DNA of 58,072 bases from Gammaproteobacteria bacterium (GTDB lineage Bacteria; Pseudomonadota; Gammaproteobacteria; Steroidobacterales; GCA-2729495). The translations under genes were made by a program, and so were the position numbers. Where the stretch lies: positions 1-58,072 of the forward strand of contig JASLMV010000001.1 in assembly GCA_030746435.1 (NCBI GenBank), written 5' to 3'. The notes under the pieces were generated by a model, which was not told the origin of the DNA, did not search any database, and worked only from the letters and a program-made list of their open reading frames with translations. Positions within the stretch are counted from its first letter, which is position 1; every line of letters begins with the position of its first letter. Shown one piece after another: positions 29,306-39,810 of this stretch.

Positions 29306-30277
29306 TCAGGGCATGTCGTCGACTTCTTCTTTCTTCGCCTCGAGCAGGTCGGCGGGCTTCACGTCGAGCGCGAGCGCAGTTGTGCTGGCCGTGTAGATCG
29401 ACGAATAGGTTCCCACCAGGATGCCGATGATCAGCGCTGTCGCGAAACCACGCACCGCCTCGCCGCCGAGGAAAAAGAGTGCGAGCAGCACCAGGAGCGT
29501 AGTCAGGCTCGTGATCAGTGTGCGGCCCAGCATCTGGTTGATCGAGGTGTTCATAATCGCCTCCGAGGTACCCCGCCGTATCTGGCGGAAGTTTTCCCGA
29601 ATGCGGTCGAACACGACGATAGTGTCGTTCAGCGAGTAGCCGATCACGGCCAGTATGGCAGCGAGCACGGACAGGTCGAACGGCAACTGCAGCACCGAGA
29701 AGATGCCGACCACGATCATGACGTCGTGCACGAGCGCGGCTACCGAGCCGACAGCAAACTTCCACTGGAAGCGGAACATGATGTAAGCGAGGATCATCAG
29801 CAGCGCAAAGATCATCGCTGTGCCGCCGCGTTCCGTGAGTTCCCGGCCGACCTGTGGGCCGACGAATTCCACTCGCCGCAACTCGACCGTAACGCCGCCA
29901 CTCATCAGTACCTGGAGTATCTGTTCGCCGAGTTTGGCCGTACCGTCCTGTGCGTCCGGTGACTCGCCCTGCGGCTGAGCTTCCGTGTCGGCGCCCTGCG
30001 GCAGCAGGCGGATCAAAACATCCTGCTCGGTACCGAAATTCTGGACCTGGGCTTCGTCGAAGCCGGCACCCTCGAGGCGCCTGCGAATACTGTCGAGATC
30101 GGCCGCCTGCTCGTAACCGACCTCGATGAGCAGTCCGCCGGTGAAATCGACGCCGAAATTCAGATTGCGTCCGACCAGTGACGCAATCGAAGCAACAAGC
30201 AGTGCGGCTGAAAGTATCGCTGCCAGCCTGCGCTTGCCCATGAAGTCTATCTCGGTTTTTCCGCTGATCATTTTCAT
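29306..30277 (-). CDS. secF: Protein translocase subunit SecF
   Basis: A 323-residue inner-membrane protein with six helices and a periplasmic P1-like domain; with SecD it uses the proton-motive force to pull proteins through SecYEG. Signature motifs are FGVDFTGGLLIEVGY near the N-terminus and GYSLNDTIVVFDRIREN in the fourth helix region. It follows secD by 2 bp. The suhB-secF gap holds a GCCGCC/GGCGGC hairpin (29251-29265) without a clear T run. Confidence 0.97.
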   Translation of the reverse strand: MKMISGKTEIDFMGKRRLAAILSAALLVASIASLVGRNLNFGVDFTGGLLIEVGYEQAADLDSIRRRLEGAGFDEAQVQNFGTEQDVLIRLLPQGADTEAQPQGESPDAQDGTAKLGEQILQVLMSGGVTVELRRVEFVGPQVGRELTERGGTAMIFALLMILAYIMFRFQWKFAVGSVAALVHDVMIVVGIFSVLQLPFDLSVLAAILAVIGYSLNDTIVVFDRIRENFRQIRRGTSEAIMNTSINQMLGRTLITSLTTLLVLLALFFLGGEAVRGFATALIIGILVGTYSSIYTASTTALALDVKPADLLEAKKEEVDDMP

Positions 30278-30279
30278 GG

Positions 30280-32124
30280 TCAGATCGGCAGCCGTTCGAT
30301 GCGGCGGCCTCCGTAAATCAGGTTAATGACCGTGCGGGTGCCAATGATCGATGTAAACATGGAGGTCGCAATACCCACCGACAGCGTGATCGCGAATCCT
30401 TTAATCGGGCCGGTACCGAACGCAAACAATACGATCGCCGCAATCAGCGTGGTGACATTCGCGTCGGCAATTGTCGATAACGCCTTCTCGTAACCGGAAT
30501 GGATACTCGCCTGAGGGGAATTGCCGTTACGCAGCTCCTCGCGTATGCGCTCGAATATCAGCACGTTCGCATCCACCGCCATGCCGACCGTCAGCACGAT
30601 ACCGGCGATGCCCGGCAGCGTCAGCGAGGCCTGCAACATCGACAATATTGCAACGATAAGTACGAGATTGGCGAGCAGTGCAAGATCGGCAACGATGCCG
30701 AATACGCGGTAGTAAACCGCCATGAACAAAATAACGCAGACCATGCCGATCTGGATCGCGATAAAGCCGCTGTCGATATTGTCCTGACCCAGGCTAGGCC
30801 CGATGGTGCGTTCTTCAACTTTATACACCGGCGCAGCCAGCGCACCGGCCCGTAACAGTAGCGACAGGTCGCGGGCCTCGACTACATCGAGGCCGGTAAT
30901 CTGGAACCGGCTACTGAATACGCCCTGAATGGTCGCCACGTTAATGACTTCGCGCTCGGTGCGCGTTACCGGGACCTGTTCACCGTCGCGCTCGATGACT
31001 TCCCGGTGCTGCTCCACGAACAGCACAGCCATCGGTTTGCCGACATTTTCCCGGGTGGTCCGCAGCATCTCGTCAGCACCGCGCGAGTCCAGGGTTACGA
31101 ATACTGCCGGGCTGCCGTCTGCGAATCCCTGGCTTGCATCGGTAAGCTGGTCGCCGGTCACGATGGCCGCGCGCTTGAGTAGCACCGGCTGGCCCTCGCG
31201 ATCGCTGAACAATTCGCAACCCAGCGGTGCCCTGCCGCGACGCTGGGCTTCGAAGGCGTTCTGCCCTTCGCAGACCAGCCTGAATTCCAGGGTGGCAGTG
31301 GCATCGAGTATCCGTTCTGCCTGCGACGGATCCTGCACGCCGGGCAGCTGCACGACAATACGGCTCAGGCCCTGGCGCTGTACGACCGGTTCCGCGACAC
31401 CCAGCGCGTTGACACGATTGCGCAGCGTTACCGTGTTCTGTTCGATGGCAAAGTTCTGCCGGTCGCGCACCTGGCTATCCGTAAGGCGCAGCACCAGCTG
31501 TTCGGTATCACCGCTACCGGTACGGCGCACGTCGAGGCCGTCTTCCAGTTCTGCAACGAGCTCCTCGGCCTTGGTCAGGTCGGCGGGATCGCCTACACGC
31601 ACGCGCACTTCATCGCCAACTACCCGCACGTTGCGACGTACGCGGGCTTCACGCAGGCGGCGGTTCAGGTCGTTGGCGATAACCTCGAGCCGCTGGGTAA
31701 TCGCGGCATCCATATCGACCTCGAAGAGGAAATGCACACCGCCGCGCAGATCGAGGCCCAGGCTCATGGGCTGCAGACCCAGCACCCTGACCCACTCGGG
31801 CGTATCGGGCGCCAGCGTCAGCGCAACGACGTAAGCCCTGCCCAGCCCGTCGCGCAGTACCTGGCTCGCACTGGCCTGTGCGGCGTTGTCCGCGAACCGT
31901 ACTAACAAGCGGCCATCTTCCAGATACACATCTTGAAAAGAGACCTGTGCAGCTTCCAGCAACGACTGCACCTGGGTGCTGGTCGCATCGATCAATGCAG
32001 AACCGTCGTCGCGGCTCACCTGAATTGAAGGCGCCTTACCGAACAGATTGGGCAGCGCCAACAGCAAACCGCCTGCGATAACCGCAACGACCAGCAGGTT
32101 TCTCCATGCGGGGTTTTGATTCAT
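30280..32124 (-). CDS. secD: Protein translocase subunit SecD
   Basis: A 614-residue inner-membrane RND-like protein. It has an N-terminal helix, a large periplasmic P1 domain (GLDLRGGVHFLFEVD, LGVAEPVVQRQGLSRIVVQLPG), and five C-terminal helices with VLTVGMAVDANVLIFERIREELRNG. With SecF it drives late stages of export. It lies in the conserved order queA-tgt-yajC-secD-secF. Confidence 0.98.
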   Translation of the reverse strand: MNQNPAWRNLLVVAVIAGGLLLALPNLFGKAPSIQVSRDDGSALIDATSTQVQSLLEAAQVSFQDVYLEDGRLLVRFADNAAQASASQVLRDGLGRAYVVALTLAPDTPEWVRVLGLQPMSLGLDLRGGVHFLFEVDMDAAITQRLEVIANDLNRRLREARVRRNVRVVGDEVRVRVGDPADLTKAEELVAELEDGLDVRRTGSGDTEQLVLRLTDSQVRDRQNFAIEQNTVTLRNRVNALGVAEPVVQRQGLSRIVVQLPGVQDPSQAERILDATATLEFRLVCEGQNAFEAQRRGRAPLGCELFSDREGQPVLLKRAAIVTGDQLTDASQGFADGSPAVFVTLDSRGADEMLRTTRENVGKPMAVLFVEQHREVIERDGEQVPVTRTEREVINVATIQGVFSSRFQITGLDVVEARDLSLLLRAGALAAPVYKVEERTIGPSLGQDNIDSGFIAIQIGMVCVILFMAVYYRVFGIVADLALLANLVLIVAILSMLQASLTLPGIAGIVLTVGMAVDANVLIFERIREELRNGNSPQASIHSGYEKALSTIADANVTTLIAAIVLFAFGTGPIKGFAITLSVGIATSMFTSIIGTRTVINLIYGGRRIERLPI

Positions 32125-32139
32125 GAACGAGTGGCGGAC

Positions 32140-32469
32140 TCAGGCCGACTTGATGGTGCCTTTGGGCATAACGGCACTCACCGTGTGTTTCTGCACGGTA
32201 ACGACAACGTTATTGGCGATTTCGACTTTTACGAAGCTGTCCTTGACCTCTGTGACTTTGCCCAGCAGCCCCCCGGCCGTGGTCACCTCGTCACCCTTGG
32301 CAAGTTTACTTACCAGTTCCCGGTGTTCTTTCTGCTTTTTCTGCTGCGGACGGATCAGCAGAAAATAGAAAATAGCAAAAACCGCCACCAGCATGATCAG
32401 TGAGGTATAGCCCGGCTCTGCCGCGCCGGGCGCCGCCTGCGCGTAGGCATTATTTATTAAGAAATCCAT
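32140..32469 (-). CDS. yajC: Preprotein translocase subunit YajC
   Basis: A 109-residue single-pass inner-membrane protein: helix at about 22-41 (TSLIMLVAVFAIFYFLLIRP), followed by the hallmark RPQQKKQKEH and a small soluble domain (LAKGDEVTTAGGLLGKVTEV). It joins SecDF in the holotranslocon. It is 15 bp upstream of secD. Confidence 0.96.
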   Translation of the reverse strand: MDFLINNAYAQAAPGAAEPGYTSLIMLVAVFAIFYFLLIRPQQKKQKEHRELVSKLAKGDEVTTAGGLLGKVTEVKDSFVKVEIANNVVVTVQKHTVSAVMPKGTIKSA

Positions 32470-32523
32470 GTCCCGTACTTTCCTGGAATGTTAAGGCTGT
32501 CGCCAGCCAAAAATGGCGGCGTA

Positions 32524-34673
<2,150 letters not shown>

Positions 34674-34770
34674 CGCCGCGCATTGTACCGACAATGGCGC
34701 GGAGGGCCTGTGCGGGATAGAATCGCCCCTCCGTATTCAGTAGATCAACCACGATTCTTGGTTGTTATTA

Positions 34771-35081
34771 GCCGGGGTGGCGTTGTGGTGGGCGCGACAA
34801 GGCGGGGCCTTTCGCATCTAATGCGAGTGTATGCCGGGGTAGCGTTGTGGTGGACGCGACAAGGCGAAGCCTTTCGCGTTAGATTCAGGATTATGCCGGG
34901 GTGACGTTGTGGTGGATGCGACAAGGCGGGGCCTTTCGCGTCTAATGTAAGGTGTATACCGGGGTGGCGTTGTGGTGGGCGCGACAAGGCGAAGCCTTTC
35001 GCGTTAGATTCAGGATTATGCCGGGGTGGCGTTGTGGTGGGCGCGACAAGGCGAAGCCTTTCGCGTTAGATTCAGGATTAT
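34771..35081 (+). repeat. Five tandem 62-63 bp units imitating the 5' end of tRNA-Leu
   Basis: Units start at 34771, 34833, 34895, 34958 and 35020; the tRNA-Leu gene then begins at 35082, on the same period. Each opens with GCCGGGGTGGCG (one or two changes in units 2-4) and runs to GCGAC, resembling the first 29 bases of the tRNA at about 22 positions. Each then carries AAGGC-GRR-GCCTT, a small hairpin. Two subtypes exist: units 1 and 3 (loop GGG, tail ending GTGTAT) and units 2, 4 and 5 (loop GAA, tail TTCAGGATTAT). Together they fill the gap between queA and tRNA-Leu. No protein gene is seen. Confidence 0.9.
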
Positions 35082-35168
35082 GCCGGGGTGGCGAAATTGG
35101 TAGACGCGACGGATTCAAAATCCGTTGGGGTAAAACCCGTGCCGGTTCGAGTCCGGCCCTCGGTACCA
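35082..35168 (+). tRNA. tRNA-Leu (anticodon CAA)
   Basis: A complete 87-nt class II tRNA with encoded CCA. Acceptor GCCGGGG pairs with CCTCGGT (two G-U pairs), the anticodon arm is ACGGA-TTCAAAA-TCCGT, giving CAA for UUG codons, a variable arm with TTGGGGTAAAACCCG is present, and the T arm contains GGTTCGAGTCC. It is preceded by five copies of its 5' end and followed by two copies of its 3' end. Confidence 0.96.
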
Positions 35169-35174
35169 TCCTCA

Positions 35175-35189
35175 GCCCCAAAAAGGGGC
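35175..35189 (+). other. GC hairpin after tRNA-Leu
   Basis: GCCCC and GGGGC pair around AAAAA, starting 7 bases after the tRNA CCA. A T run is missing, so it is an imperfect terminator or a processing structure. Confidence 0.5.
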
Positions 35190-35338
35190 CGCGGATTACT
35201 CTAGCCGGACTCACCGGCAGGGTAGTTCGCATCAACGAAGCAGGCCCCAATCCATCAATATCCGCACGTTTGAAAAACACACGCCAGCCCGAATTCTACG
35301 AACAGGTGTATCCCTTCCCGAGGCAATTTTCTTGGATG

Positions 35339-35605
35339 GGTTCGAGTCCGGCCCTCGGTACCATTGGCCCGGCCCCTCCGGGGCCAGCCAATGAGCACTG
35401 ATGCGGACGCCCGGCATGGCGGCCCGTCAGTAACCACGTTGGATTGCGTTGATCGAACACTTATCGCGCCAACGCTCCCGCCAGCCGAGCATTCAAGCTA
35501 TCCTACAAGCCCTATGACTTTGGCGCATTCAGCTGGGTTCGAGTCCGGCCCTCGGTACCATTCAATGACGCCATTTATCCAGCCAACGCGCAGCTTGGCT
35601 GGATA
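35339..35605 (+). repeat. tRNA-Leu 3'-end copies with hairpins, about 196 bp apart
   Basis: The last 25 bases of tRNA-Leu, T arm through CCA, recur exactly at 35339-35363 and 35536-35560. Their ends are 195 and 197 bp apart from the tRNA end and from each other. Each copy is followed by a hairpin of unrelated sequence: 35362-35393 (CATTGGC and GGCCCC paired with GGGGCC and GCCAATG) and 35576-35605 (perfect 11 bp TATCCAGCCAA/TTGGCTGGATA with an 8-base loop). GATCGAACACTT recurs at 35451 and 35764, hinting at a further, degraded unit. This and the next entry cover the 629 bp between tRNA-Leu and the Nudix gene; no gene is seen there. Confidence 0.85.
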
Positions 35606-35669
35606 GATCTTAGGCGGAATTAATGCCGGCGCTCGCCGAAGGCGAGAGCTCGGCGCCAATGAGGCTCGG

Positions 35670-35698
35670 CTTCCGGGCAGCAGGAAAACGCCCGGAAG
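35670..35698. repeat. Hairpin related to the modular intergenic repeat family
   Basis: CTTCCGGGC (35670-35678) pairs perfectly with GCCCGGAAG (35690-35698) around an 11-base loop containing GCAG. The same stem with one G-U pair occurs at 55021-55049 in the repeats beside the HMG-CoA lyase gene. A smaller CTCGCC/GGCGAG hairpin precedes it at 35632-35646. Confidence 0.5.
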
Positions 35699-35797
35699 GC
35701 TTTGTCGCCAAATTAATGCTGGGAGAAGCATCGCTTCGAGCAGTATATTTGGGCATATGCGCTGATCGAACACTTTTCCGGAGGTTTAAGCACGACC

Positions 35798-36364
35798 GTG
35801 AACGGCACCCCCCTTGGCAATATCCTGTCCTACTGCCCCAGGTGCGGCAGTGACACCCGGGTAGAAACCCCCGGCGGCGACGACATGGCCCGCTATGTCT
35901 GCACCGATTGCGGGACGGTGTTGTACGAAAACCCGAAGCCGGTTGTCGGCTGCGTGACCGAGCACGAGGGCCGGATTCTCCTGTGCAAACGCGCGATCAA
36001 ACCGCAACTCGGTTTCTGGACCGTGCCGGCCGGCTTCATGGAACTGGGTGAGAACCTGGGCCAGGCGGCCCTGCGCGAGACCCGCGAGGAAGCCTGTGCC
36101 GAAGTCACACTGGGCTCCATGCTGGCCGTAGTTGACGTGGTCCAGGCGGGCCAGGTGCACATATTCTTCCGCGGCAAGCTGGCTACACCGGAATTCGCAG
36201 CCGGTGACGAAAGCCTGGACGTCAGGCTTTATGCGCCTGAGGAAATCCCGTGGGACGAGATCGCCTTTTCCAGCGGGCATATCGCCCTTAAACAGTTCCT
36301 GGAGCAGCGGGCGGCCGGTGTCGAGTCCGTGCATTACGAAGTCGCACCAACCAACCGGCTCTGA
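35798..36364 (+). CDS. Nudix hydrolase with N-terminal zinc ribbon
   Basis: A 188-residue protein. Two CxxC pairs (CPRCG near residue 13 and CTDCG near 35) form a zinc ribbon. The Nudix domain has the box [20 protein letters not shown], continuing ACAEV, with the metal-binding REXXEE kept but Cys in place of the usual Gly. Such proteins hydrolyse nucleotide-sugar or dinucleotide pyrophosphates, for example ADP-ribose or NADH; the substrate cannot be read from sequence. The start is a GTG at 35798 with GGAGG 13 bases upstream, a rather long spacing. Confidence 0.88.
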   Translation: MNGTPLGNILSYCPRCGSDTRVETPGGDDMARYVCTDCGTVLYENPKPVVGCVTEHEGRILLCKRAIKPQLGFWTVPAGFMELGENLGQAALRETREEACAEVTLGSMLAVVDVVQAGQVHIFFRGKLATPEFAAGDESLDVRLYAPEEIPWDEIAFSSGHIALKQFLEQRAAGVESVHYEVAPTNRL

Positions 36365-36495
36365 GGCCCTATCCCGCGCGGGTTCTAACATCCGGCTATA
36401 TCGTTATCTTTATATATCCTTGTTATGGCTTGGAATTATTGGCCTTTGCGGCTAAAGTACCGCGCTTCGATCTACCGGGATACCAGGAGAGACCC

Positions 36496-36819
36496 GTGAC
36501 CTTTGTCATTATCGAAAACTGCATCAAGTGCAAGTACATGGATTGTGTGGAAGTGTGCCCGGTGGACTGCTTCCATGAAGGCCCGAACATGCTGGTTATC
36601 GACCCCGAAGAGTGCATCGACTGCACGCTGTGTGAGCCTGAGTGCCCGGTAGACGCAATTTATGCCGATGATGAAGTCCCGGAAGGCCAGGAACAGTTTT
36701 TGAAATTAAACGAAGAGCTGTCCCAGGACTGGCCGGTTATTACCGAAGTTGGTGATGTTCCTGCTGATGCCGATGACTGGAAAGGCGTGCCCGATAAGGC
36801 GCAGCACCTGGAACGCTAG
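36496..36819 (+). CDS. fdxA: Ferredoxin FdxA (7Fe-8S type)
   Basis: A 107-residue ferredoxin with a [3Fe-4S] and a [4Fe-4S] cluster: cysteines in [18 protein letters not shown] and in [16 protein letters not shown]. The C-terminal tail ([15 protein letters not shown]) is typical of the Azotobacter FdI-like family. The start is a GTG at 36496 with AGGAGA five bases before it, giving the family N-terminus [13 protein letters not shown]; the longer frame from 36430 is not conserved. It converges on dsbC. Confidence 0.95.
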   Translation: MTFVIIENCIKCKYMDCVEVCPVDCFHEGPNMLVIDPEECIDCTLCEPECPVDAIYADDEVPEGQEQFLKLNEELSQDWPVITEVGDVPADADDWKGVPDKAQHLER

Positions 36820-36837
36820 ACCACCACATTCGACCAA

Positions 36838-37563
36838 TCAGATTTCGTCTTCCAGTATCGTCAGGAGTTCATCCGGCGAGCGGTAGCCCATTATGTACTG
36901 ACCGTTCTCGGTGAATATTGCCGGCGTACCACGCAGGTTGAGTGCGTTCACAATATCGTAATGTGCGGCGACCGGAGTGATTCCGCAATCGTCAGACTCT
37001 ACCTTGATGTTGCTCTTTGCCAGCGTCAGCGCCTCCTGCCTGGAATCCGCACACCAGACTTCTTCAGCCTTGAACCAGCTTGGCGTGTCCGGTCCGCTGC
37101 GGGGAAAGAACATGTAGCGGATGCTGATGCCACGACTATTGTATTCGTTCATCTCCCGATGAAGTTTGCGGCAATAACCACAATCGATATCGGTAAATAC
37201 CGTAACCATGTACTGCGAATCTTCTGCCGCAAACAGGATAGTGGATGCTTCATCGATAGTCGAAATGTACCGGCTGCGTGCCTGCTCACGAGCTGTTTCG
37301 GTCAGGTTTTCAAAGGTGCCGATTTCGTAAATGTCGCCCCGAAAAATATGCCTGGCATCCTCGGTCACGTAATAAAACTCGGCGCCGACCGCCACTTCCA
37401 GGAAGCCCGGTATCGGCGACGGCTGGATAGAAGTGAGGTCCGTATTGGGGAACTGCTCCTGCACATACTGGTACTTTTCGGGCACGTCCTCGGCTGACAC
37501 CATCAGTGGCAGGAAGGCTGCCATAACGATCATCGCGCGGCTCAGATTTCTTGCAGTGCTCAT
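36838..37563 (-). CDS. dsbC: Thiol:disulfide interchange protein DsbC
   Basis: A 241-residue periplasmic disulfide isomerase. It has a signal peptide (about residues 1-24, ending MVSA), an N-terminal dimerisation domain, a linker helix, and a thioredoxin fold with active site Cys128-Gly-Tyr-Cys131 (FTDIDCGYCRKLHREM). A second Cys pair lies near residues 171-193. It is downstream of xerD as in Escherichia, but recJ does not follow. Confidence 0.95.
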   Translation of the reverse strand: MSTARNLSRAMIVMAAFLPLMVSAEDVPEKYQYVQEQFPNTDLTSIQPSPIPGFLEVAVGAEFYYVTEDARHIFRGDIYEIGTFENLTETAREQARSRYISTIDEASTILFAAEDSQYMVTVFTDIDCGYCRKLHREMNEYNSRGISIRYMFFPRSGPDTPSWFKAEEVWCADSRQEALTLAKSNIKVESDDCGITPVAAHYDIVNALNLRGTPAIFTENGQYIMGYRSPDELLTILEDEI

Positions 37564-37681
37564 ATATATTTCAATCCGGATAAATCATCATTACCTGCCG
37601 TATGACAGCAACTACCTGCGGGGGTTCCTTCCTGCGCGGAAGGGCCGCAGTCTAGCATAGCCACCGTTCCACCCCTGCAAT

Positions 37682-37717
37682 AAAAAGACCGCGATGCTCA
37701 CAAGCCGTCGCGGTCTT
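37682..37717 (-). terminator. Rho-independent terminator after xerD
   Basis: On the minus strand AAGACCGCGA pairs with TCGCGGTCTT around a 13-base loop and runs into TTTTTA. It sits 22 bp after the xerD stop and separates xerD from dsbC. Confidence 0.85.
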
Positions 37718-37739
37718 CGATTAAACATCAAGCCTGGTG

Positions 37740-38678
37740 TCAGCCCCGCGGATGATGCTGTGAATGCAGCTCCTTCATCCTGGCGCGGGCAACGTGTGTA
37801 TAAATTTGTGTAGTCGACAGGTCACTGTGACCAAGCAACATCTGCACAACGCGCAAGTCAGCACCGTTATTCAGCAAGTGAGTCGCAAATGCGTGACGCA
37901 GTGTATGCGGTGACATCTTGCTGCCGATTTCGGCCTGCTTCGAGTAACGTTTGATGATGTGCCAGAAAGCCTGGCGGGTCATACGGTCACCCCGGCGTGT
38001 CGGGAACAGGTAGTCGGTCTGACGTTCAAGAAGAATCTCGGTTCTCGGTCCGGCGATAAACTCGCGTAACCAGTTTTGCGCTTCCTCGCCCAAAGGAATC
38101 AGGCGTTCGCGATCACCCTTACCTACGATGCGGGCCACGCCCTGGTTCAGGTTGATTTCACTCTGCTTGAGATTAATCAGCTCGGACACACGCAGGCCCG
38201 TCGCATAGAGCACTTCGAGCATAGTGCGATCGCGGTGCCCCAGCGGGTCGCTGACATCGGGGGCGGCGAGCAATGCTTCGACCTCACCCTCGGTAAGCGA
38301 CTGGGGCAGCGAACGGCCGATCCTCGGCATGTCGATCTTGATAGTCGGGTCTTCCTGGATAACGCCCTCGCGCAGCAGGAACCGGAAGAAACGGCGGAAA
38401 CTGGAAAGCTGGCGGGCCGTGGAACGAGGTTTCGCGCCCTGTTCGGTGCGCCACGCTATAAATGCGAGCAGGTCACTGCGGGTCGCATAGACCAGGCTGG
38501 TATCACGCTCTGATAGCCAACGGCGTAATGAAACAAGGTCGGCACGGTAGGCTCCCAGCGTATTCGCTGACAAGCCGCGTTCCATCCAAATGGCATCGAG
38601 AAACTTGTCGATGACAACCTCGGCAGAATTCGAAGCAGATACTTCGCTAGTAGCTGAATTATGTGACATTTCTGACAT
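37740..38678 (-). CDS. xerD: Site-specific tyrosine recombinase XerD
   Basis: A 312-residue recombinase that with XerC resolves chromosome dimers at dif. The N-terminal SAM-like domain is followed by the catalytic domain with Arg in YATGLRVSELINL, Lys in GKGDRERLIPL, HTLRHAFATHLLNNGADLRVVQ, LGHSDLSTTQ and the nucleophile Tyr in IYTHV. The family length and the xerD-dsbC neighbourhood mark it as the housekeeping enzyme rather than an integrase. The 272 bp upstream, towards plsC, hold nothing I recognise. Confidence 0.95.
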   Translation of the reverse strand: MSEMSHNSATSEVSASNSAEVVIDKFLDAIWMERGLSANTLGAYRADLVSLRRWLSERDTSLVYATRSDLLAFIAWRTEQGAKPRSTARQLSSFRRFFRFLLREGVIQEDPTIKIDMPRIGRSLPQSLTEGEVEALLAAPDVSDPLGHRDRTMLEVLYATGLRVSELINLKQSEINLNQGVARIVGKGDRERLIPLGEEAQNWLREFIAGPRTEILLERQTDYLFPTRRGDRMTRQAFWHIIKRYSKQAEIGSKMSPHTLRHAFATHLLNNGADLRVVQMLLGHSDLSTTQIYTHVARARMKELHSQHHPRG

Positions 38679-38950
38679 TACTCCAGATCATCTATCGCGG
38701 CAAACGCTGTGGTTGAACACTTAACAAACCGGCTGTGTGTGGGGCATATTGGAACCCGAGTGCATCACCATCGATAATCGCGAGGTGCGTGCACCGCAGT
38801 TCCAGCAGCCTCCTCCGCAAATATTGCGCTGCCGCTATGGTCATAAGGACCACACAGTCTTGCCGGTCGTAGGAAAGTATGAGTCTGTGTCAGGAGCTAA
38901 GGCGTGACGGGAATCACAAAACGGATTACATAAACGGTTGATTTAACAGA

Positions 38951-39709
38951 ATGTCGGCACCCCGGAAACTACTAGTTACCGCCCTTCACAAGCTCTATGG
39001 CCTGTACTTCGCCACGATCTTCCTGCTATGCAGCATAACGACGCTGATACTGCTGGCTATAACGCCCGGAGAAACCCGGCGGCGGGCCATCAACCGGGCG
39101 GGTGCCCGCATGATCCTCCGGCTTACCGGCACCTGGCCGGAAGTGACCGGGCTGGAGCACCTGCCGGAAGAAAGCTCGGTCGTGGTTGCAAACCACGCGA
39201 GTTATCTCGACGGTGTATTACTCACGGCGGTACTGCCCCACCGCTACCAGTTCGTTATCAAGCGGGAAGTCACCAGCGTACCCCTGATGCACTTTTACCT
39301 GCGCCGGACCGGTGCCCAGTTCGTGGAACGCTACGACGCTCACGGCGGCGCGCGCGATACCCGCCGCATTCTGCAGGCTGCTTCGACGGGCGCATCGCTT
39401 GCGTTTTTCCCTGAAGGCACCTTCAGGTCGGAACCAGGGCTGCGCCGCTTCCATAACGGTGCATTTACGATCGCCGTTCGCAACAACCTGGTCGTGTTGC
39501 CCGTCAGCATCCACGGCACGCGCCGTGTACTGCCCGGCAACCGGCTGCTGCCGCGCCCCGGCAGGCTCCGTGTTGTTGTGAATCCCGGCCACCAGACCGT
39601 ACACGGCCACACAAATGTTAAGGAAATTCTGCAACGCTGCCGAGATCAAATACTGGAACAACTCGACGAACCCGATCATCAGCATGAGCACCAGCAGACC
39701 GGGAGGTGA
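38951..39709 (+). CDS. 1-acyl-sn-glycerol-3-phosphate acyltransferase (PlsC family)
   Basis: A 252-residue membrane-associated acyltransferase. It has an N-terminal helix (about 17-37), the HX4D catalytic motif at His82-Asp87 (NHASYLDG), the acceptor-binding FFPEGTFRSEPGLRRFHNGAF and the VLPVSIHGTR motif. It is predicted to acylate lysophosphatidate, although homologues with other acceptors exist. Its C-terminus is His/Gln-rich. It stands alone, 101 bp upstream of the thiolase gene. Confidence 0.85.
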   Translation: MSAPRKLLVTALHKLYGLYFATIFLLCSITTLILLAITPGETRRRAINRAGARMILRLTGTWPEVTGLEHLPEESSVVVANHASYLDGVLLTAVLPHRYQFVIKREVTSVPLMHFYLRRTGAQFVERYDAHGGARDTRRILQAASTGASLAFFPEGTFRSEPGLRRFHNGAFTIAVRNNLVVLPVSIHGTRRVLPGNRLLPRPGRLRVVVNPGHQTVHGHTNVKEILQRCRDQILEQLDEPDHQHEHQQTGR

Positions 39710-39810
39710 CGCCAGTGTGCGGTTGCGACTCGTTAACATGCACACGCATAATTGCGCCCCCTGTATACCTCTGACGAGTCCACACAAAAAATGACCCGTA
39801 TGGAAAGCTT

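Noticed and set aside
34771-35081. The regular 62-bp units as a CRISPR array
   Set aside because: The units are contiguous, without unique spacers, and resemble the adjacent tRNA; no cas gene is present.
37740-38678. XerD-like recombinase as an integrase responsible for the tRNA-Leu end copies
   Set aside because: Length, motifs and the dsbC neighbour fit housekeeping XerD; it does not adjoin the tRNA copies.
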